DNA of 34,716 nt, taken from positions 1 to 34,716 of the forward strand of contig CAIPAT010000416.1 of assembly GCA_903863035.1 (NCBI GenBank). The letters are read 5' to 3'. The notes under the pieces were generated by a model that had not been told where the DNA came from, did no database searches, and was given only the letters and a program-made list of their open reading frames with translations. The DNA comes from an uncultured Lentisphaeria bacterium. Lineage in GTDB: Bacteria; Verrucomicrobiota; Lentisphaeria; Victivallales; Victivallaceae. Of the stretch, positions 1 to 10,880 are shown one piece after another. Numbering within the stretch: the first letter of the stretch is position 1; the number at the start of each line of letters is the position of its first letter. A program made the translations under genes and the position numbers.

Positions 1-25
1 AAATAACGCAAAACAGTCAAAACAA

Positions 26-148
26 GCTCCGGCGGAGCGATACATATTGTAGCGCCGGACTTTAGTCCGGTGAATTAATGATAATTAAAATTTCGAGTTC
101 CGTAGGAACGAAACATATAAGGATTGATATGATTCGAGCCTACGGCTC
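26..148. repeat. Palindromic intergenic repeat cluster (copy A of a composite repeat)
   Basis: This gene-free stretch holds four short hairpins: GCTCC/GGAGC (26-38), CCGGAC/GTCCGG (55-70), GTTCC/GGAAC (97-109) and GAGCC/GGCTC (136-148), with loops of 3-4 bases. The block TAGGAACGAAACATATAA (103-120) recurs in variant form near 10931 and 11735, each time downstream of a palindrome resembling the one at 52-72. This marks it as one copy of a REP-like family. No ORF with a convincing start lies here. Function is unknown; structured RNA ends or nucleoid-protein sites are possible. Confidence 0.6.
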
Positions 149-260
149 TCAATGACGGCATCTCAAAAAGTGTCAACTATCTCTAACCCTTTTTGAAACA
201 TGCCCTCTTTTACTGCCTATTAGAAGATTGCGAACCGGTATATTCTATTTTATCAGGGGG

Positions 261-701
261 TCAGAATCCGCCGGCGATGTAGTCTTTCATCTGCTTGTTT
301 TCATCCATCAGCATGCCGAGCAGGAATTTGACGATGTCGCCGATGGAGACAATGCCGCAGACTTCCCCGTCTTTAAGCACCGGGATATGGCGGATCCGTT
401 TTGCCGTCATGGTCTCCATAATTTTGGGTATCGGGTCAGATTCTTCGGCGGTAACCAGTTTGTCGCGGGGAGTCATGGCGTCTTTAACCAGCACGGAGCA
501 GACATTGACGGGCGAAGAATAGGTCAATCTGAGCACATCTCTTTCGGTAACGATCCCGCAGATTTTTTTATCGCGGTTGACGACGACCAGCGCACCGATA
601 TTTTTGTCGTTCAGCATTTTGATGCATTCACATAAAGAAGAATTCTCTTCGATTGAAAAGACCACGGGGGTTTTCTGATCCAGAAGTTGTTTCAAGTTCA
701 T
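261..701 (-). CDS. CBS-domain pair protein (146 aa)
   Basis: A small soluble protein made almost entirely of two tandem CBS domains, roughly residues 8-62 and 72-130. Both carry typical CBS features: GIVTERDVLR (49-58) in the first, and IRHIPVL followed by GIVSIGDIVKF (about 103-126) in the second. CBS pairs bind adenosyl ligands such as AMP, ATP or SAM and usually regulate a partner. No catalytic domain is attached, so the partner is unknown. An AGAGGA-like ribosome site precedes the ATG at 701. It is separated from the hydrolase upstream by about 215 bases in which I see nothing codable, so it is probably its own transcript. Family assignment is firm; cellular role is not. Confidence 0.85.
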   Translation of the reverse strand: MNLKQLLDQKTPVVFSIEENSSLCECIKMLNDKNIGALVVVNRDKKICGIVTERDVLRLTYSSPVNVCSVLVKDAMTPRDKLVTAEESDPIPKIMETMTAKRIRHIPVLKDGEVCGIVSIGDIVKFLLGMLMDENKQMKDYIAGGF

Positions 702-916
702 GATGTCATTTCCTCTTTGTTGTTGAAGCCTTTATATCTTTTCCCCTGTATTGAGAATATAACTATCAGAAAAGCAAAAAACAATAGCGCAATAAAATTT
801 TTTCCGGCGACGGACCGAAGAGTGGGAATAATGGGTGGTGCTGCAACAAAGCATTCCCCTTGTGTCTTGCTAACTATCAGGTGCGGGATGTTTTTGTGTT
901 TAAATTGCTGATTTCG

Positions 917-1693
917 TTATGCTTTCCGGATGCTGTAGTGATTCAGGATGAAGTCAACAACCGGTTGCGGATTTTCCAGGCAATGCGGATGATGAGCACA
1001 GTCCGGCTTGTGAATTACTTCAATCGTGCCGTTCAGCTTTTTGTATCTAGTTTCCAGGATCGCAGTATTCTCCTTGACTGGAACTACTTCGTCGATATCG
1101 CCTACCACGTGGATCAGCGGGATGCCGGCGGCAGCCAGCGGTTCAAGATTATCTATGGGGTTTCCGGTATAGATCATGGCTTCTGTTTCGGACAGTCCGT
1201 AAACTTTCAGTACCGTGTTCCAGCATTCGGCGCTGCCGGGGCCGGTGCCTTTGCCGCCGGGCCAGCTCTTAAAATCACAGACCGGAGCGTCGGCGTAAAT
1301 ACATGCGACTTTATCCGGATTTCTCGCGGCCCAGGCATAAACCGGCAGTCCGCCGCGACTGTAACCTTCCAGCACCGGACGTTTCGGGAAAGCATATTCA
1401 GTGGTCAGAAAATGGTAAAAGCGGTCATAACGGCGCATTGCTTCCGGAGAACCGTATAATTCGACGACATCGGTATAGACCAGATGCCAGCCGAGCTTCA
1501 ATATTGCCAGGTCAACAAACGGGAATGCTCCGAAAAAACGGGCGCGCCAGATCCACGGCAGTCCTGCCGCAGCGGTTTCCGGACGAACGACAATACATGG
1601 AACGCCGTCCAGTTCAAAGTCAAAACGGTCAAAGCTGTTCCAGTCAGATTTTGTTCCAGGAAAACAGATTTTATCAGCGCAGGAATTATTCAT
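917..1693 (-). CDS. Alpha/beta hydrolase (258 aa)
   Basis: A probable cytoplasmic serine hydrolase of the alpha/beta fold. The nucleophile elbow is GYSRGG (residues 110-115, Ser112). An acid residue is likely in VVGDIDEVVP (Asp199 or Asp201), and the histidine lies in the cluster AHHPH (233-237). There is no signal peptide. The large cap region (residues 45-100) is rich in Trp and Tyr. Its start overlaps the stop of the upstream DUF167 gene by four bases (ATGA at 1690-1693), which implies translational coupling. Similar proteins are often annotated as esterases, acetylxylan-esterase-like or peptidase-like hydrolases, and the substrate cannot be told from the sequence. Confidence 0.75.
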   Translation of the reverse strand: MNNSCADKICFPGTKSDWNSFDRFDFELDGVPCIVVRPETAAAGLPWIWRARFFGAFPFVDLAILKLGWHLVYTDVVELYGSPEAMRRYDRFYHFLTTEYAFPKRPVLEGYSRGGLPVYAWAARNPDKVACIYADAPVCDFKSWPGGKGTGPGSAECWNTVLKVYGLSETEAMIYTGNPIDNLEPLAAAGIPLIHVVGDIDEVVPVKENTAILETRYKKLNGTIEVIHKPDCAHHPHCLENPQPVVDFILNHYSIRKA

Positions 1694-2007
1694 TTATCAG
1701 CCTTAGAAATTAATTTCTCTATCAATAATATTTTAGTAATGCCTTGGATACGTACTGATTTGCGGCGGGAAGAGTCCCCGGCGGAAATTGTGACCGCGGA
1801 TTTGGCCAAATCCAGCTTTTTTGCCAGGAATTTACAGAGTTCGGCATTGGCCTGTCCGTCCACTGGCGGCGCGGCCAGCGAGATTTTCAGGGAACCGGCG
1901 TGAAGTCCGACAATGGACGTTTTAGAAGCCCGCGGCTGGATCCAGCAGTGTATAACACAATCTGCCTGATGCTCAGTTATGATGTCGGATAAAGTTTCCG
2001 GATCCAT
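1690..2007 (-). CDS. DUF167 / YggU-family protein (105 aa)
   Basis: A compact protein of the conserved DUF167 (YggU) family. It is recognised by the pattern IQPRASKTSIVGLHAGSLKI (about residues 23-42), then APPVDGQANAEL (46-57), a lysine-rich helix, and the terminal SRRKSVRI block. The family is widespread in bacteria and eukaryotes, and its biochemical function is not established. It sits 29 bases downstream of ftsH on the same strand and overlaps the hydrolase that follows, so it is probably the third gene of the FHA-ftsH unit. Length is normal for the family, which averages about 100 aa. AGG lies seven bases before the ATG. Confidence 0.85.
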   Translation of the reverse strand: MDPETLSDIITEHQADCVIHCWIQPRASKTSIVGLHAGSLKISLAAPPVDGQANAELCKFLAKKLDLAKSAVTISAGDSSRRKSVRIQGITKILLIEKLISKADK

Positions 2008-2036
2008 ATTTGAACCTGTAAACCGCAGTTTAGCTA

Positions 2037-4031
<1,995 letters not shown>

Positions 4032-4085
4032 ACAAAAAAATTCCCATTGTTAAATTATTGCGGGTGGATGTAAAACTATGAATAC

Positions 4086-4646
4086 TTATTTTAAAAGTTG
4101 GCAGATGGCCAGAGCCGCATTCGGGTCTTTACGGAAGACCAGCACAATCAGAAAAACCATCAAGATCAGGATGGCCAGGGCCAGCATGACGACCAGAGCA
4201 ATCAAAATCTTCTGACTGATGCCGCCTTTTCTTTTTTCGTCTTTGGCGAACGGAGAAAAATTATTGAGATCTTTAACGGTGGCAATGCCGATTTCGGTGC
4301 TGTCCAGATCAATTCCGGTCTGGGTTCTGGTGACGGATGTGGCAGTATCATCATCGCAGTCGTAAAGGATTTCAACCCCCCCCAACTGGAGGATGTCGCT
4401 GTTTTTCAGTTCCTGTTCAGTGATCGGCACATTATTAACACGGGTGCCGTTCGTACTCTGATTATCCCGGAGAATATAGCTTTTCTCTGTTTTGACGAAG
4501 TCACAATGATGAGAACTGATGGTCGGATCCTTGATGCAAATATCCTTGTCTTCAGTTCTGCCTGCGGACTGAACATCTTTAGTCAGTTCAAAAGTCTTTC
4601 CGCGCAGTTTTTCCGAAAGAACAATAAGTTTTGGAGTACCTGCCAT
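4086..4646 (-). CDS. FHA-domain protein with C-terminal membrane anchor (186 aa)
   Basis: An N-terminal forkhead-associated domain (about 5-98) shows the phosphothreonine-binding signature: Gly29-Arg30, SSHH (44-47) and NG (66-67). It is followed by a Ser/Thr/Asp-rich linker (99-140) and one hydrophobic segment (about 146-171) with a short tail. The domain is therefore on the cytoplasmic face of a tail-anchored or single-pass protein. FHA domains read Ser/Thr-kinase phosphorylation, and a PknB-like protein is encoded at 8391-9659, but a direct link is only inference. It is upstream of ftsH on the same strand. AGAGGA lies six bases before the ATG. A run of eight G on the coding strand (4376-4383) falls within the FHA domain and is a possible slippage site. 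Confidence 0.88.
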   Translation of the reverse strand: MAGTPKLIVLSEKLRGKTFELTKDVQSAGRTEDKDICIKDPTISSHHCDFVKTEKSYILRDNQSTNGTRVNNVPITEQELKNSDILQLGGVEILYDCDDDTATSVTRTQTGIDLDSTEIGIATVKDLNNFSPFAKDEKRKGGISQKILIALVVMLALAILILMVFLIVLVFRKDPNAALAICQLLK

Positions 4647-4965
4647 TTAAGTCCTCTTTATATTTTCACATCTTTATAATGAATTACATTAAACATAGTG
4701 CAAGAAAAAATCAAAGTCACATGTCAAATATAGTGTTTCATGCAAATTTTTCAAAAAAAAAAGACTTTTTTTTCAAAAATGATTATTGAATAGCTATTAT
4801 GGCGGTTTGAATCCGCGAAAAAACGGATTAATCAGGGAAAGAAGAGTTGTTCAAATTGAAAAAATGAATAATTACAGTAAATTAAAAGACTTAACGTTTT
4901 TTTTGATAGTTTATTTAAGAGTTTAACAGTTTATTTTAAAGTTAAAAAATAAAAAGGAAATGGCA
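4647..4965 (+). promoter_or_regulatory. Divergent AT-rich control region of tig-clpP-clpX and FHA-ftsH
   Basis: These 319 bases contain no credible gene. They include long A and T tracts (4752-4773), as in curved DNA or UP elements. A possible sigma-70-type promoter for the plus strand is TTCAAA (4772-4777), a 17-base spacer and TATTAT (4795-4800), which would give a leader of roughly 150 bases before trigger factor. The -35 match is weak. No obvious operator, such as a CIRCE repeat, is seen. The promoter of the minus-strand FHA-ftsH unit should also lie here, but I cannot place it. Confidence 0.35.
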
Positions 4966-6300
4966 ATGTCTAATAAAAGCCTTATCGAAGCAATCTCTTT
5001 CAAAGTTGAAGAGACGAAACCATGCCAGAAGAAATTTGATTTCACAATAGACCAGGACACGGTTCGCCGCGAAGCCGGCAAGATCACCCGTGAATTTGCC
5101 GGAATGGTCGTGATTCCAGGTTTCCGCAAGGGCAAAGCACCGGTCAATATGCTGATGTCCCGCTATGAAAACGATGTCAAAAGCGAACTGAAGAAACATT
5201 TTTATTCAGCGGCGTTTCAGAAGGTTACAGAAGACAAATCACTGGATATTGTCTCTTACGGAACTCCCGCCGAGGCCGGCGAACTCAAGCTTGACGCTGA
5301 ATATCAGTTTTCACTGACATTTGATGTTGCTCCGGAATTCAATCTTCCTGAATATAAGGGTGTTAAAGTAGAAATTCAGGCAGCCGAAGTCTCTGATGAA
5401 GAAGTCGAAAAGCGGGTAAGCTATTATAAAGAAATGTATGCCGGTTATGAAGATATCAGCAGCCCGGCGCAAAAAGACGATATGCTGAAAGTGTCTTACA
5501 CTTCCGATTTCGCCGTTGCCGCAGACGCTTCGCCCGGACTTGCCAGACAGGTTAAAGCCGATGACAACTGGCTGTGGCTGAGCGAGCCGGAAATGATTCC
5601 CGGAGCAATCAATGCCCTTACCGGTTCGGAAGCCGGCAAGGAATATAATTTCACTGCGGAATATCCTGCGGATTATCGCGAAGCCGCACTGGCCGGGAAA
5701 AAAGTTGCCTATAAATTGACGGTTAATACTGTTCAGCGCCGCAAACCGCTGGAGCTGGCTGAACTTTGCGAAAAAATGAAAGTTGATTCTCCGGAAAAAC
5801 TGCGTGAAACACTGAAAAGCAGCATTATCCGCGAATCTGAGATGAAGAGACGTTCAGAAGTGGCCAACATGGTATATGAGAAAATTTCCAATGAAATCGG
5901 ACACTTCCAGATTTCTCCGGCATTGCTCGAAGGCGAAATTGAACGAGAATTGAAGCGCACGGTTCAGGCCAATGTCAAAAAGGAGGAAGACGTCGAAGAA
6001 TTCAAGAAGAACATTGAAACTCATAAAAAAGAAGCTGCGGTCAATGCCGCACTGAGGCTCCGCCGGGTATTCATCCTCCGCAAAATCGCGGAAAAAGAAA
6101 ATATCAAAGTTGAAAGCCACGAATTTGACGGCGAGTTGAAGAATATGAGCAAATATTACGGATATAAAGAAAAAGAACTTCGCAGCATGCTGGAAAAATC
6201 CGGCGGCATCGAAGAAATGCATCTGGATATACTGTCCGGAAAAGTTTCTGAATTTCTGGCTAAAAACGCTCAGATCGTTGACGTTCAGGCCAAGAAGTAA
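4966..6300 (+). CDS. tig: Trigger factor, ribosome-associated chaperone (444 aa)
   Basis: A chaperone that docks at the ribosomal exit tunnel and shields nascent chains. The ribosome-binding signature GFRKGKAP is present near residue 50. The middle segment corresponds to the FKBP-like PPIase domain but is divergent: it keeps MIPG and the later [10 protein letters not shown] block, while the FxGxxDG stretch is replaced by an unrelated sequence. The C-terminal half is helical and highly charged, as expected for the arms. Two ATGs are in frame (4960 and 4966). AAGG at 4954-4957 sits only two bases from the first but eight from the second, so 4966 is preferred. It is the first gene of tig-clpP-clpX, the same order as in many bacteria. 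Confidence 0.93.
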   Translation: MSNKSLIEAISFKVEETKPCQKKFDFTIDQDTVRREAGKITREFAGMVVIPGFRKGKAPVNMLMSRYENDVKSELKKHFYSAAFQKVTEDKSLDIVSYGTPAEAGELKLDAEYQFSLTFDVAPEFNLPEYKGVKVEIQAAEVSDEEVEKRVSYYKEMYAGYEDISSPAQKDDMLKVSYTSDFAVAADASPGLARQVKADDNWLWLSEPEMIPGAINALTGSEAGKEYNFTAEYPADYREAALAGKKVAYKLTVNTVQRRKPLELAELCEKMKVDSPEKLRETLKSSIIRESEMKRRSEVANMVYEKISNEIGHFQISPALLEGEIERELKRTVQANVKKEEDVEEFKKNIETHKKEAAVNAALRLRRVFILRKIAEKENIKVESHEFDGELKNMSKYYGYKEKELRSMLEKSGGIEEMHLDILSGKVSEFLAKNAQIVDVQAKK

Positions 6301-6302
6301 TA

Positions 6303-6318
6303 AGCTTCCGCGGAAGCT
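6303..6318 (+). other. Perfect palindrome between tig and clpP
   Basis: AGCTTCCGCGGAAGCT is a perfect 16-base palindrome starting right after the tig stop codon. It can form a six-pair stem with a CGCG loop. It lacks a following T-run, so it is not a standard intrinsic terminator. It may stabilise the tig transcript end or partly uncouple tig from clpP. Confidence 0.5.
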
Positions 6319-6377
6319 GTATTTATTCGCAAGTGAAGGGTATTTCTGTAACCTTTAGCAATAAAGAGGAGTATGTT

Positions 6378-6989
6378 ATGAAAAATTCAGTACTGGTGCC
6401 GATGGTTGTTGAACAGACCGGAACCGGCGAACGCGGTTACGATATTTATTCCCGTCTGCTTAAAGACAGGATTATCCTTCTGGGTACCCCGGTGGATGAT
6501 ACTATTGCCAACCTGATCGTTGCGCAGTTGCTGTTTCTGCAGTCGGAAGATCCGAAAAAGGAAATAGATCTCTACATCAACAGTCCCGGCGGGTCAATTA
6601 CCGCCGGATTGGCGATTTACGACACTATGCAGGTAATTTCCTGCCCGGTAAAGACTTATTGTATTGGACAAGCCGCCAGTATGGGTGCGGTGCTGCTGGC
6701 TGCCGGCAGCCCCGGCAAACGTTATGCACTGCCGAATGCCAGGATCATGATTCATCAGCCCTGGGGCGGTTATGAAGGCACCGCGGCGGATATCAATATC
6801 CAGGCGCAGGAAATCCTGCGGATGCGGTCCATGCTCAATCAGATTATTTCAAAACATACCGGACAGAGCCTGAAAAAGGTCGAACGCGATACCGAAAGAG
6901 ATTACTTCATGTCCTCCGAAGAGGCTAAAGCTTACGGCGTGGTTGACAGTGTGGTCATTGGAGCCAAGACGGAACCTGTCAAACAATAA
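6378..6989 (+). CDS. clpP: ATP-dependent Clp protease proteolytic subunit ClpP (203 aa)
   Basis: The tetradecameric serine protease chamber that works with ClpX. The catalytic triad is visible: Ser101 in GQAASMGA, His126 in IMIHQPWGG, and Asp175 in the ERDTERDYF block. The [17 protein letters not shown] segment (66-82) is also conserved. The open frame extends upstream to 6333, but AGAGGAG (6365-6371) sits six bases before the ATG at 6378, and that start gives the normal ClpP length. It lies between tig and clpX, with 18 bases to the clpX start. The N terminus may be processed by self-cleavage, as in other ClpPs. Confidence 0.96.
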   Translation: MKNSVLVPMVVEQTGTGERGYDIYSRLLKDRIILLGTPVDDTIANLIVAQLLFLQSEDPKKEIDLYINSPGGSITAGLAIYDTMQVISCPVKTYCIGQAASMGAVLLAAGSPGKRYALPNARIMIHQPWGGYEGTAADINIQAQEILRMRSMLNQIISKHTGQSLKKVERDTERDYFMSSEEAKAYGVVDSVVIGAKTEPVKQ

Positions 6990-7007
6990 TTTTTTTTAAG
7001 GATTACC

Positions 7008-8324
7008 ATGACAAACAACAAGCGCGGAGAAAATAATCTCTTTTGTTCATTTTGCGGCAGAAACGCATCCGAACCGGAAGTTGGCCAGCTGGTTACCAGC
7101 CCGACCGGAGCTGCAATCTGCAACAGTTGCGTCAGTCTTTGTTCCGATTTGTACAAAAAAGAAGGGAAGAAAGCTGCTTTCCCGGCGGCTGACAATAATC
7201 CAATCCCAAAATTGAATGTGCCGAAACCGGATGGAATTAAAAGCGTTCTGGATAAATATGTCATCGGACAGGAACAGGCAAAAAAGTTTCTTTCCGTGGC
7301 GGTGCACAATCATTATAAACGGTTGCAGTCCCAGCGGGACAATGATCCGAAAGCCGCGGATTTTGACGGCGTCGAAATCGAAAAGAGCAACGTGCTGCTG
7401 ATCGGTCCGACCGGATCCGGCAAAACATTGCTGGCAAAAACCTTGGCCCGTCTGCTTGATGTGCCTTTCTGCATCTGTGACGCGACGACCCTGACCGAAG
7501 CCGGTTATGTTGGCGAAGACGTTGAAAATATTATTCTGCGCCTGCTTCAGTCTGCCGAATATGACGTCCAGAAGGCCCAGATCGGAATCATCTATGTAGA
7601 TGAAATTGACAAAATTGCCAGAAAGACTGAAAACGTATCAATAACCCGCGATGTTTCAGGAGAAGGCGTACAGCAGGCGCTGCTTAAGATACTCGAAGGC
7701 ACCGTTGCGAACGTACCTCCGAAAGGCGGCAGAAAGCACCCGCATCAGGAATATATCCAGGTGGATACCACCAATATTCTGTTCATCTGCGGCGGCGCTT
7801 TCATCGGACTGGATAAAATCATCCAGCGCCGCGTCGGCAAGCAGGTACTCGGGTTCAAGCAGATCACTGACCCGGAGAAGAAGAAACCGGCACGTTCCAC
7901 GCTGTCTTCTGAGAACCCGTTGCTGCGTTACGAGCCGGAAGACCTGATTAAATTCGGGCTTATTCCGGAATTTGTCGGACGTCTGCCGATCATCGCGAAT
8001 CTGGAACCGTTGAAAAAAGAAGATTTGATGAAAATTCTGACCGAGCCGAAAAACGCGCTGGTCAAACAATACCAGAAGCTGATGGCAATGGAAAATGTAT
8101 CATTGAAGTTTACCGATGATGCAGTGGAAGCTCTGGCGGAAGAAGCTGTCATCAAGGGCACCGGCGCCCGCGGACTGCGTTCACTGCTGGAATCCCTGAT
8201 GCTGGAAATAATGTATTCAGTGCCTTCAGTGGACAACATTACTGAATGCGTGATTAGTGGAAGCGTCGTTAAGGGTGAAGCCGAACCGGCGCTCACGAAA
8301 AAGAACAGGAAACGTTCAGAATAA
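7008..8324 (+). CDS. clpX: ATP-dependent Clp protease ATP-binding subunit ClpX (438 aa)
   Basis: An AAA+ unfoldase that recognises tagged substrates and feeds them to ClpP. The N-terminal zinc-binding domain has Cys13, Cys16, Cys38 and Cys41. Walker A is GPTGSGKT (133-140), the pore loop is GYVG (166-169), and Walker B is IIYVDEID (194-201). The [16 protein letters not shown] block is conserved. The ClpP-docking loop reads LGF (281-283), which fits the [LIV]-G-[FL] pattern though IGF is commoner. AAGGA precedes the ATG. It ends tig-clpP-clpX, and a strong terminator starts 13 bases after its stop. Confidence 0.97.
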   Translation: MTNNKRGENNLFCSFCGRNASEPEVGQLVTSPTGAAICNSCVSLCSDLYKKEGKKAAFPAADNNPIPKLNVPKPDGIKSVLDKYVIGQEQAKKFLSVAVHNHYKRLQSQRDNDPKAADFDGVEIEKSNVLLIGPTGSGKTLLAKTLARLLDVPFCICDATTLTEAGYVGEDVENIILRLLQSAEYDVQKAQIGIIYVDEIDKIARKTENVSITRDVSGEGVQQALLKILEGTVANVPPKGGRKHPHQEYIQVDTTNILFICGGAFIGLDKIIQRRVGKQVLGFKQITDPEKKKPARSTLSSENPLLRYEPEDLIKFGLIPEFVGRLPIIANLEPLKKEDLMKILTEPKNALVKQYQKLMAMENVSLKFTDDAVEALAEEAVIKGTGARGLRSLLESLMLEIMYSVPSVDNITECVISGSVVKGEAEPALTKKNRKRSE

Positions 8325-8336
8325 TAAAAAATTCAT

Positions 8337-8380
8337 GGCGGGTCGGCGTTTCCTGCGTCGGCCCGCCTTTTGTTTTTATT
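8337..8380 (+). terminator. Rho-independent terminator after clpX
   Basis: GGCGGGTCGGCG (8337-8348) pairs with CGTCGGCCCGCC (8356-8367), allowing two G-T pairs, to give a 12-pair stem with a 7-base loop. TTTTGTTTTTATT follows. It closes the tig-clpP-clpX transcript and separates it from the kinase-like gene whose ATG is at 8391. That gene may therefore depend on read-through or on a promoter inside this short gap. Confidence 0.92.
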
Positions 8381-8390
8381 ACAAGAAATT

Positions 8391-9659
8391 ATGAACATTA
8401 GCAGACAAAATTCAATCCAGAATCTGGAAGAGATTAAAGAGCATCTGCTGCAGGAAGTGACGCTCGACGAACATCTGCAGCATTCTGCTGAACCGAAAAC
8501 ACAGGTGCTGGAGGCAACTACCGGAGCCTCTGACGCGCTGGATGACCGCCATTCCATCGCCACCAATGATTCTGATCTTAAAGAGCTCACCCCGAAGCCG
8601 TCCGGCAAATACAAATTTATCCGCAGCGTCGGATTCGGCGGCATGAAAGCTGTTATTCAGGTAAAAGACCGGGATACAACCCGTAATGTGGCCATGGCGA
8701 TAATCCCGGACGCGTCGGACCGTCCGCAATCAGATATCAACCGGTTTGTCCAGGAGGCCAGAATTACCGCCCGCCTGGAACATCCGAATATCGTCCCGGT
8801 CCATGATATCGGGGTTGATACCAACGGCGCCCCGTATTTTACCATGAAACTTTTGCGCGGACGGACGCTGTCGGCGATTTTAAGAAAATTACGGGAAGAT
8901 GATTATAAAACCCTGAAAGAATTTGACCTGACCCGGCTGCTGCGCATCTATGTGAAAATCCTCAACGGCGTGGTGTTCGCCCATTCGAAAAAAGTCATTC
9001 ACCTTGATCTGAAGCCGGACAATATCCATGTCGGAGACTTCGGCGAAGTGCTGATCCTGGACTGGGGGCTGGCGCGCTTTATCGGGGCAGCCGAGGATAT
9101 TGATGACAATTATGACGGCGAAATGATTACATTCCCGGGAACTCTCGCATCCAGTAATTTAACCCTGGACGGCATCACCAAAGGCACTCCCGGCTACATG
9201 GCGCCGGAACAGGCCGCAGGCAAGAACCGGCTGAAGGATGAACGCACGGACATTTACGCGCTGGGAGCCATTCTATACGCGATTCTGACTTTTGAAAGCC
9301 CGCTCAGCGGCCGCCCGGTCAATGAGATAATTGCCGAAACGATTCAGGGCAATATCAATTTCCCGGATGCGGAAAATCAGAAACGCCAGCTCCCTGCCGC
9401 GATGCAGGCGGTCGTACTTAAGGCCATGGGCAGAAACCCGGAGGAGCGCTATCAGTCGGTGGATGAACTCCGGGAAGATATTTTCGCATTTTTAGGCGGA
9501 TATGCCCCCAAAGCTGAAGATGCCAGTTCGTTGAAGAAAACCTATCTGTTCGTCAACCGCAACTGGCTGGCAACGCTGTTCCTGATCACCCTGCTGCTGC
9601 TGATTATAGTCTGTTCCTGGATGGCCCTTCTCTATTACGACGGCAGCCTGCAACTGTGA
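8391..9659 (+). CDS. PknB-type Ser/Thr kinase-like protein with C-terminal TM (422 aa), VAIK lysine missing
   Basis: A bacterial Hanks-type kinase fold after an acidic 70-residue N-terminal region. Visible motifs are the glycine loop GFGGMK (81-86), the alpha-C glutamate Glu122, the catalytic loop HLDLKPDN (204-211), DWG in place of DFG (224-226), and the activation-loop end GTPGYMAPEQ (265-274). The beta-3 motif reads VAMA (100-103), so the ATP-anchoring lysine is alanine and the usual Lys-Glu bridge cannot form. One TM segment (391-411) has a very short outside tail, with no sensor domain. The start at 8391 avoids an in-frame TTG at 8370 within the terminator. It lies nine bases upstream of an MFS gene. 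It could be an atypical active kinase or a scaffold pseudokinase. Confidence 0.85.
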   Translation: MNISRQNSIQNLEEIKEHLLQEVTLDEHLQHSAEPKTQVLEATTGASDALDDRHSIATNDSDLKELTPKPSGKYKFIRSVGFGGMKAVIQVKDRDTTRNVAMAIIPDASDRPQSDINRFVQEARITARLEHPNIVPVHDIGVDTNGAPYFTMKLLRGRTLSAILRKLREDDYKTLKEFDLTRLLRIYVKILNGVVFAHSKKVIHLDLKPDNIHVGDFGEVLILDWGLARFIGAAEDIDDNYDGEMITFPGTLASSNLTLDGITKGTPGYMAPEQAAGKNRLKDERTDIYALGAILYAILTFESPLSGRPVNEIIAETIQGNINFPDAENQKRQLPAAMQAVVLKAMGRNPEERYQSVDELREDIFAFLGGYAPKAEDASSLKKTYLFVNRNWLATLFLITLLLLIIVCSWMALLYYDGSLQL

Positions 9660-9668
9660 TGGTAAATT

Positions 9669-10844
9669 ATGCTTGACAAGAAACGCTCCGTCATTTTACT
9701 GATCATTATTTACATCGGTTTTATCAGCCTCGGGCTTCCGGACGGCATTCTCGGCGTGGCATGGGGTTCGATCCGTGCCGAACTGAAGCAGCCGGTGGCT
9801 TATGCCGGAATTCTCTCGCTGATTCTTTACTTTTGTTCATCTATTTCCAGTTTTTCCAGCGGCGCACTCCTTCGCAAATTCAGCACGGGAAAACTGCTGA
9901 TGATCTGCGGTTTCATGACCGGTTCCGCGCTGCTCGGATTCGCCATTTCTCCGGCCTTCTGGTGTATGCTGCTGCTGGTAATTCCTCTCGGTTTCGGGCA
10001 GGGCGCGATTGACACGGGTATGAATTTCTATGTGGCGAAGCATCACACCAGCCGCGACATGAACTGGCTGCATTGCTGCTGGGGAATCGGCGCATGCAGC
10101 GGACCATTCCTCGTAACAATGATTCTTGCTCACGGCGGCTCCTGGCGATGGGGTTACGCCGTTGCCGGTTGTGTGCAATTCATTTTAGCCGTATTGTTCC
10201 TGTTGACCCTTTCTCTCTGGCGTGACTCGGCGGTAACAGAAAACAGCGGTTCGGTTGAAGCACATCCAGTCAATGCGAAACCTGAAAAGAACGGTCGTTT
10301 CTGGTGTTGCACACTGACGTTCTGGCTTTATGCGGGTTTTGAGGTAAGCATGGGGTTGTGGGTCTATACTTTCCTGACGACCAGCAGGGGCGTATCAAAC
10401 GAAACAGCCGGTTTTGCCGCCACGGCATTCTTCGCAATGCTCACGGCCGGCCGCTTCCTGATAGGCTTTATCGCGAACCGGCTCGGGAATAAATATCAGA
10501 TCTTATGCGGCGCTCTGCTCGCCTTCGTCTGTGGTATTCTGATGGCAGTTCCCGGTCCGCAGGCGCTGACGCTGATTGCGGTCGGACTGCTCGGGTTTGC
10601 CTCGGCTCCGCTCTATCCGGCGATGATGCATGCGGTACCGGAACGGTTCAACCATGCGACCGCCGCCAGCGTAATCGGCTATCAAAGCGGCGCCGCAATG
10701 GTCGGAGTCATGACGATACCGCCAGCGTTCGGTTTTATTGCCGCGCACACCACCTTCAATCTGCTGCCCTATCTGGTGATTCTGCTCACCGGCCTGATCT
10801 TTCTTGCACAAATCAAGGTAGACGGCTTATGGTTAAGAAAATAA
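9669..10844 (+). CDS. MFS permease, fucose/sugar-permease-like (391 aa)
   Basis: An inner-membrane carrier with about twelve hydrophobic segments. The N-terminal half carries LGLPDGILGVAWG, and a conserved stretch GFGQGAIDTGMN...MNWLHCCWGIGA is typical of MFS proteins annotated as fucose-permease-like or YfkF-like. The central loop (about 180-205) is charged and falls between the two six-helix bundles. Substrate is unknown; sugar uptake is a guess from family resemblance. Its ATG follows the kinase-like stop by nine bases with only a weak ribosome site, so coupling to the kinase gene is likely. The region after its stop holds repeats rather than a clear terminator. Confidence 0.8.
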   Translation: MLDKKRSVILLIIIYIGFISLGLPDGILGVAWGSIRAELKQPVAYAGILSLILYFCSSISSFSSGALLRKFSTGKLLMICGFMTGSALLGFAISPAFWCMLLLVIPLGFGQGAIDTGMNFYVAKHHTSRDMNWLHCCWGIGACSGPFLVTMILAHGGSWRWGYAVAGCVQFILAVLFLLTLSLWRDSAVTENSGSVEAHPVNAKPEKNGRFWCCTLTFWLYAGFEVSMGLWVYTFLTTSRGVSNETAGFAATAFFAMLTAGRFLIGFIANRLGNKYQILCGALLAFVCGILMAVPGPQALTLIAVGLLGFASAPLYPAMMHAVPERFNHATAASVIGYQSGAAMVGVMTIPPAFGFIAAHTTFNLLPYLVILLTGLIFLAQIKVDGLWLRK

Positions 10845-10880
10845 ATTCTCTGCCAGCTCCGCAGAAGCGCCCGGTATTGC

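Noticed and set aside
860..1459. 199-residue plus-strand ORF
   Set aside because: It lies antisense to the alpha/beta hydrolase, which has clear catalytic motifs and an overlapping operon start.
4752..4773. A-tract and T-tract pair upstream of tig, considered as a terminator
   Set aside because: The stem would be only A-T pairs with a one-base loop; it fits curved promoter DNA better.
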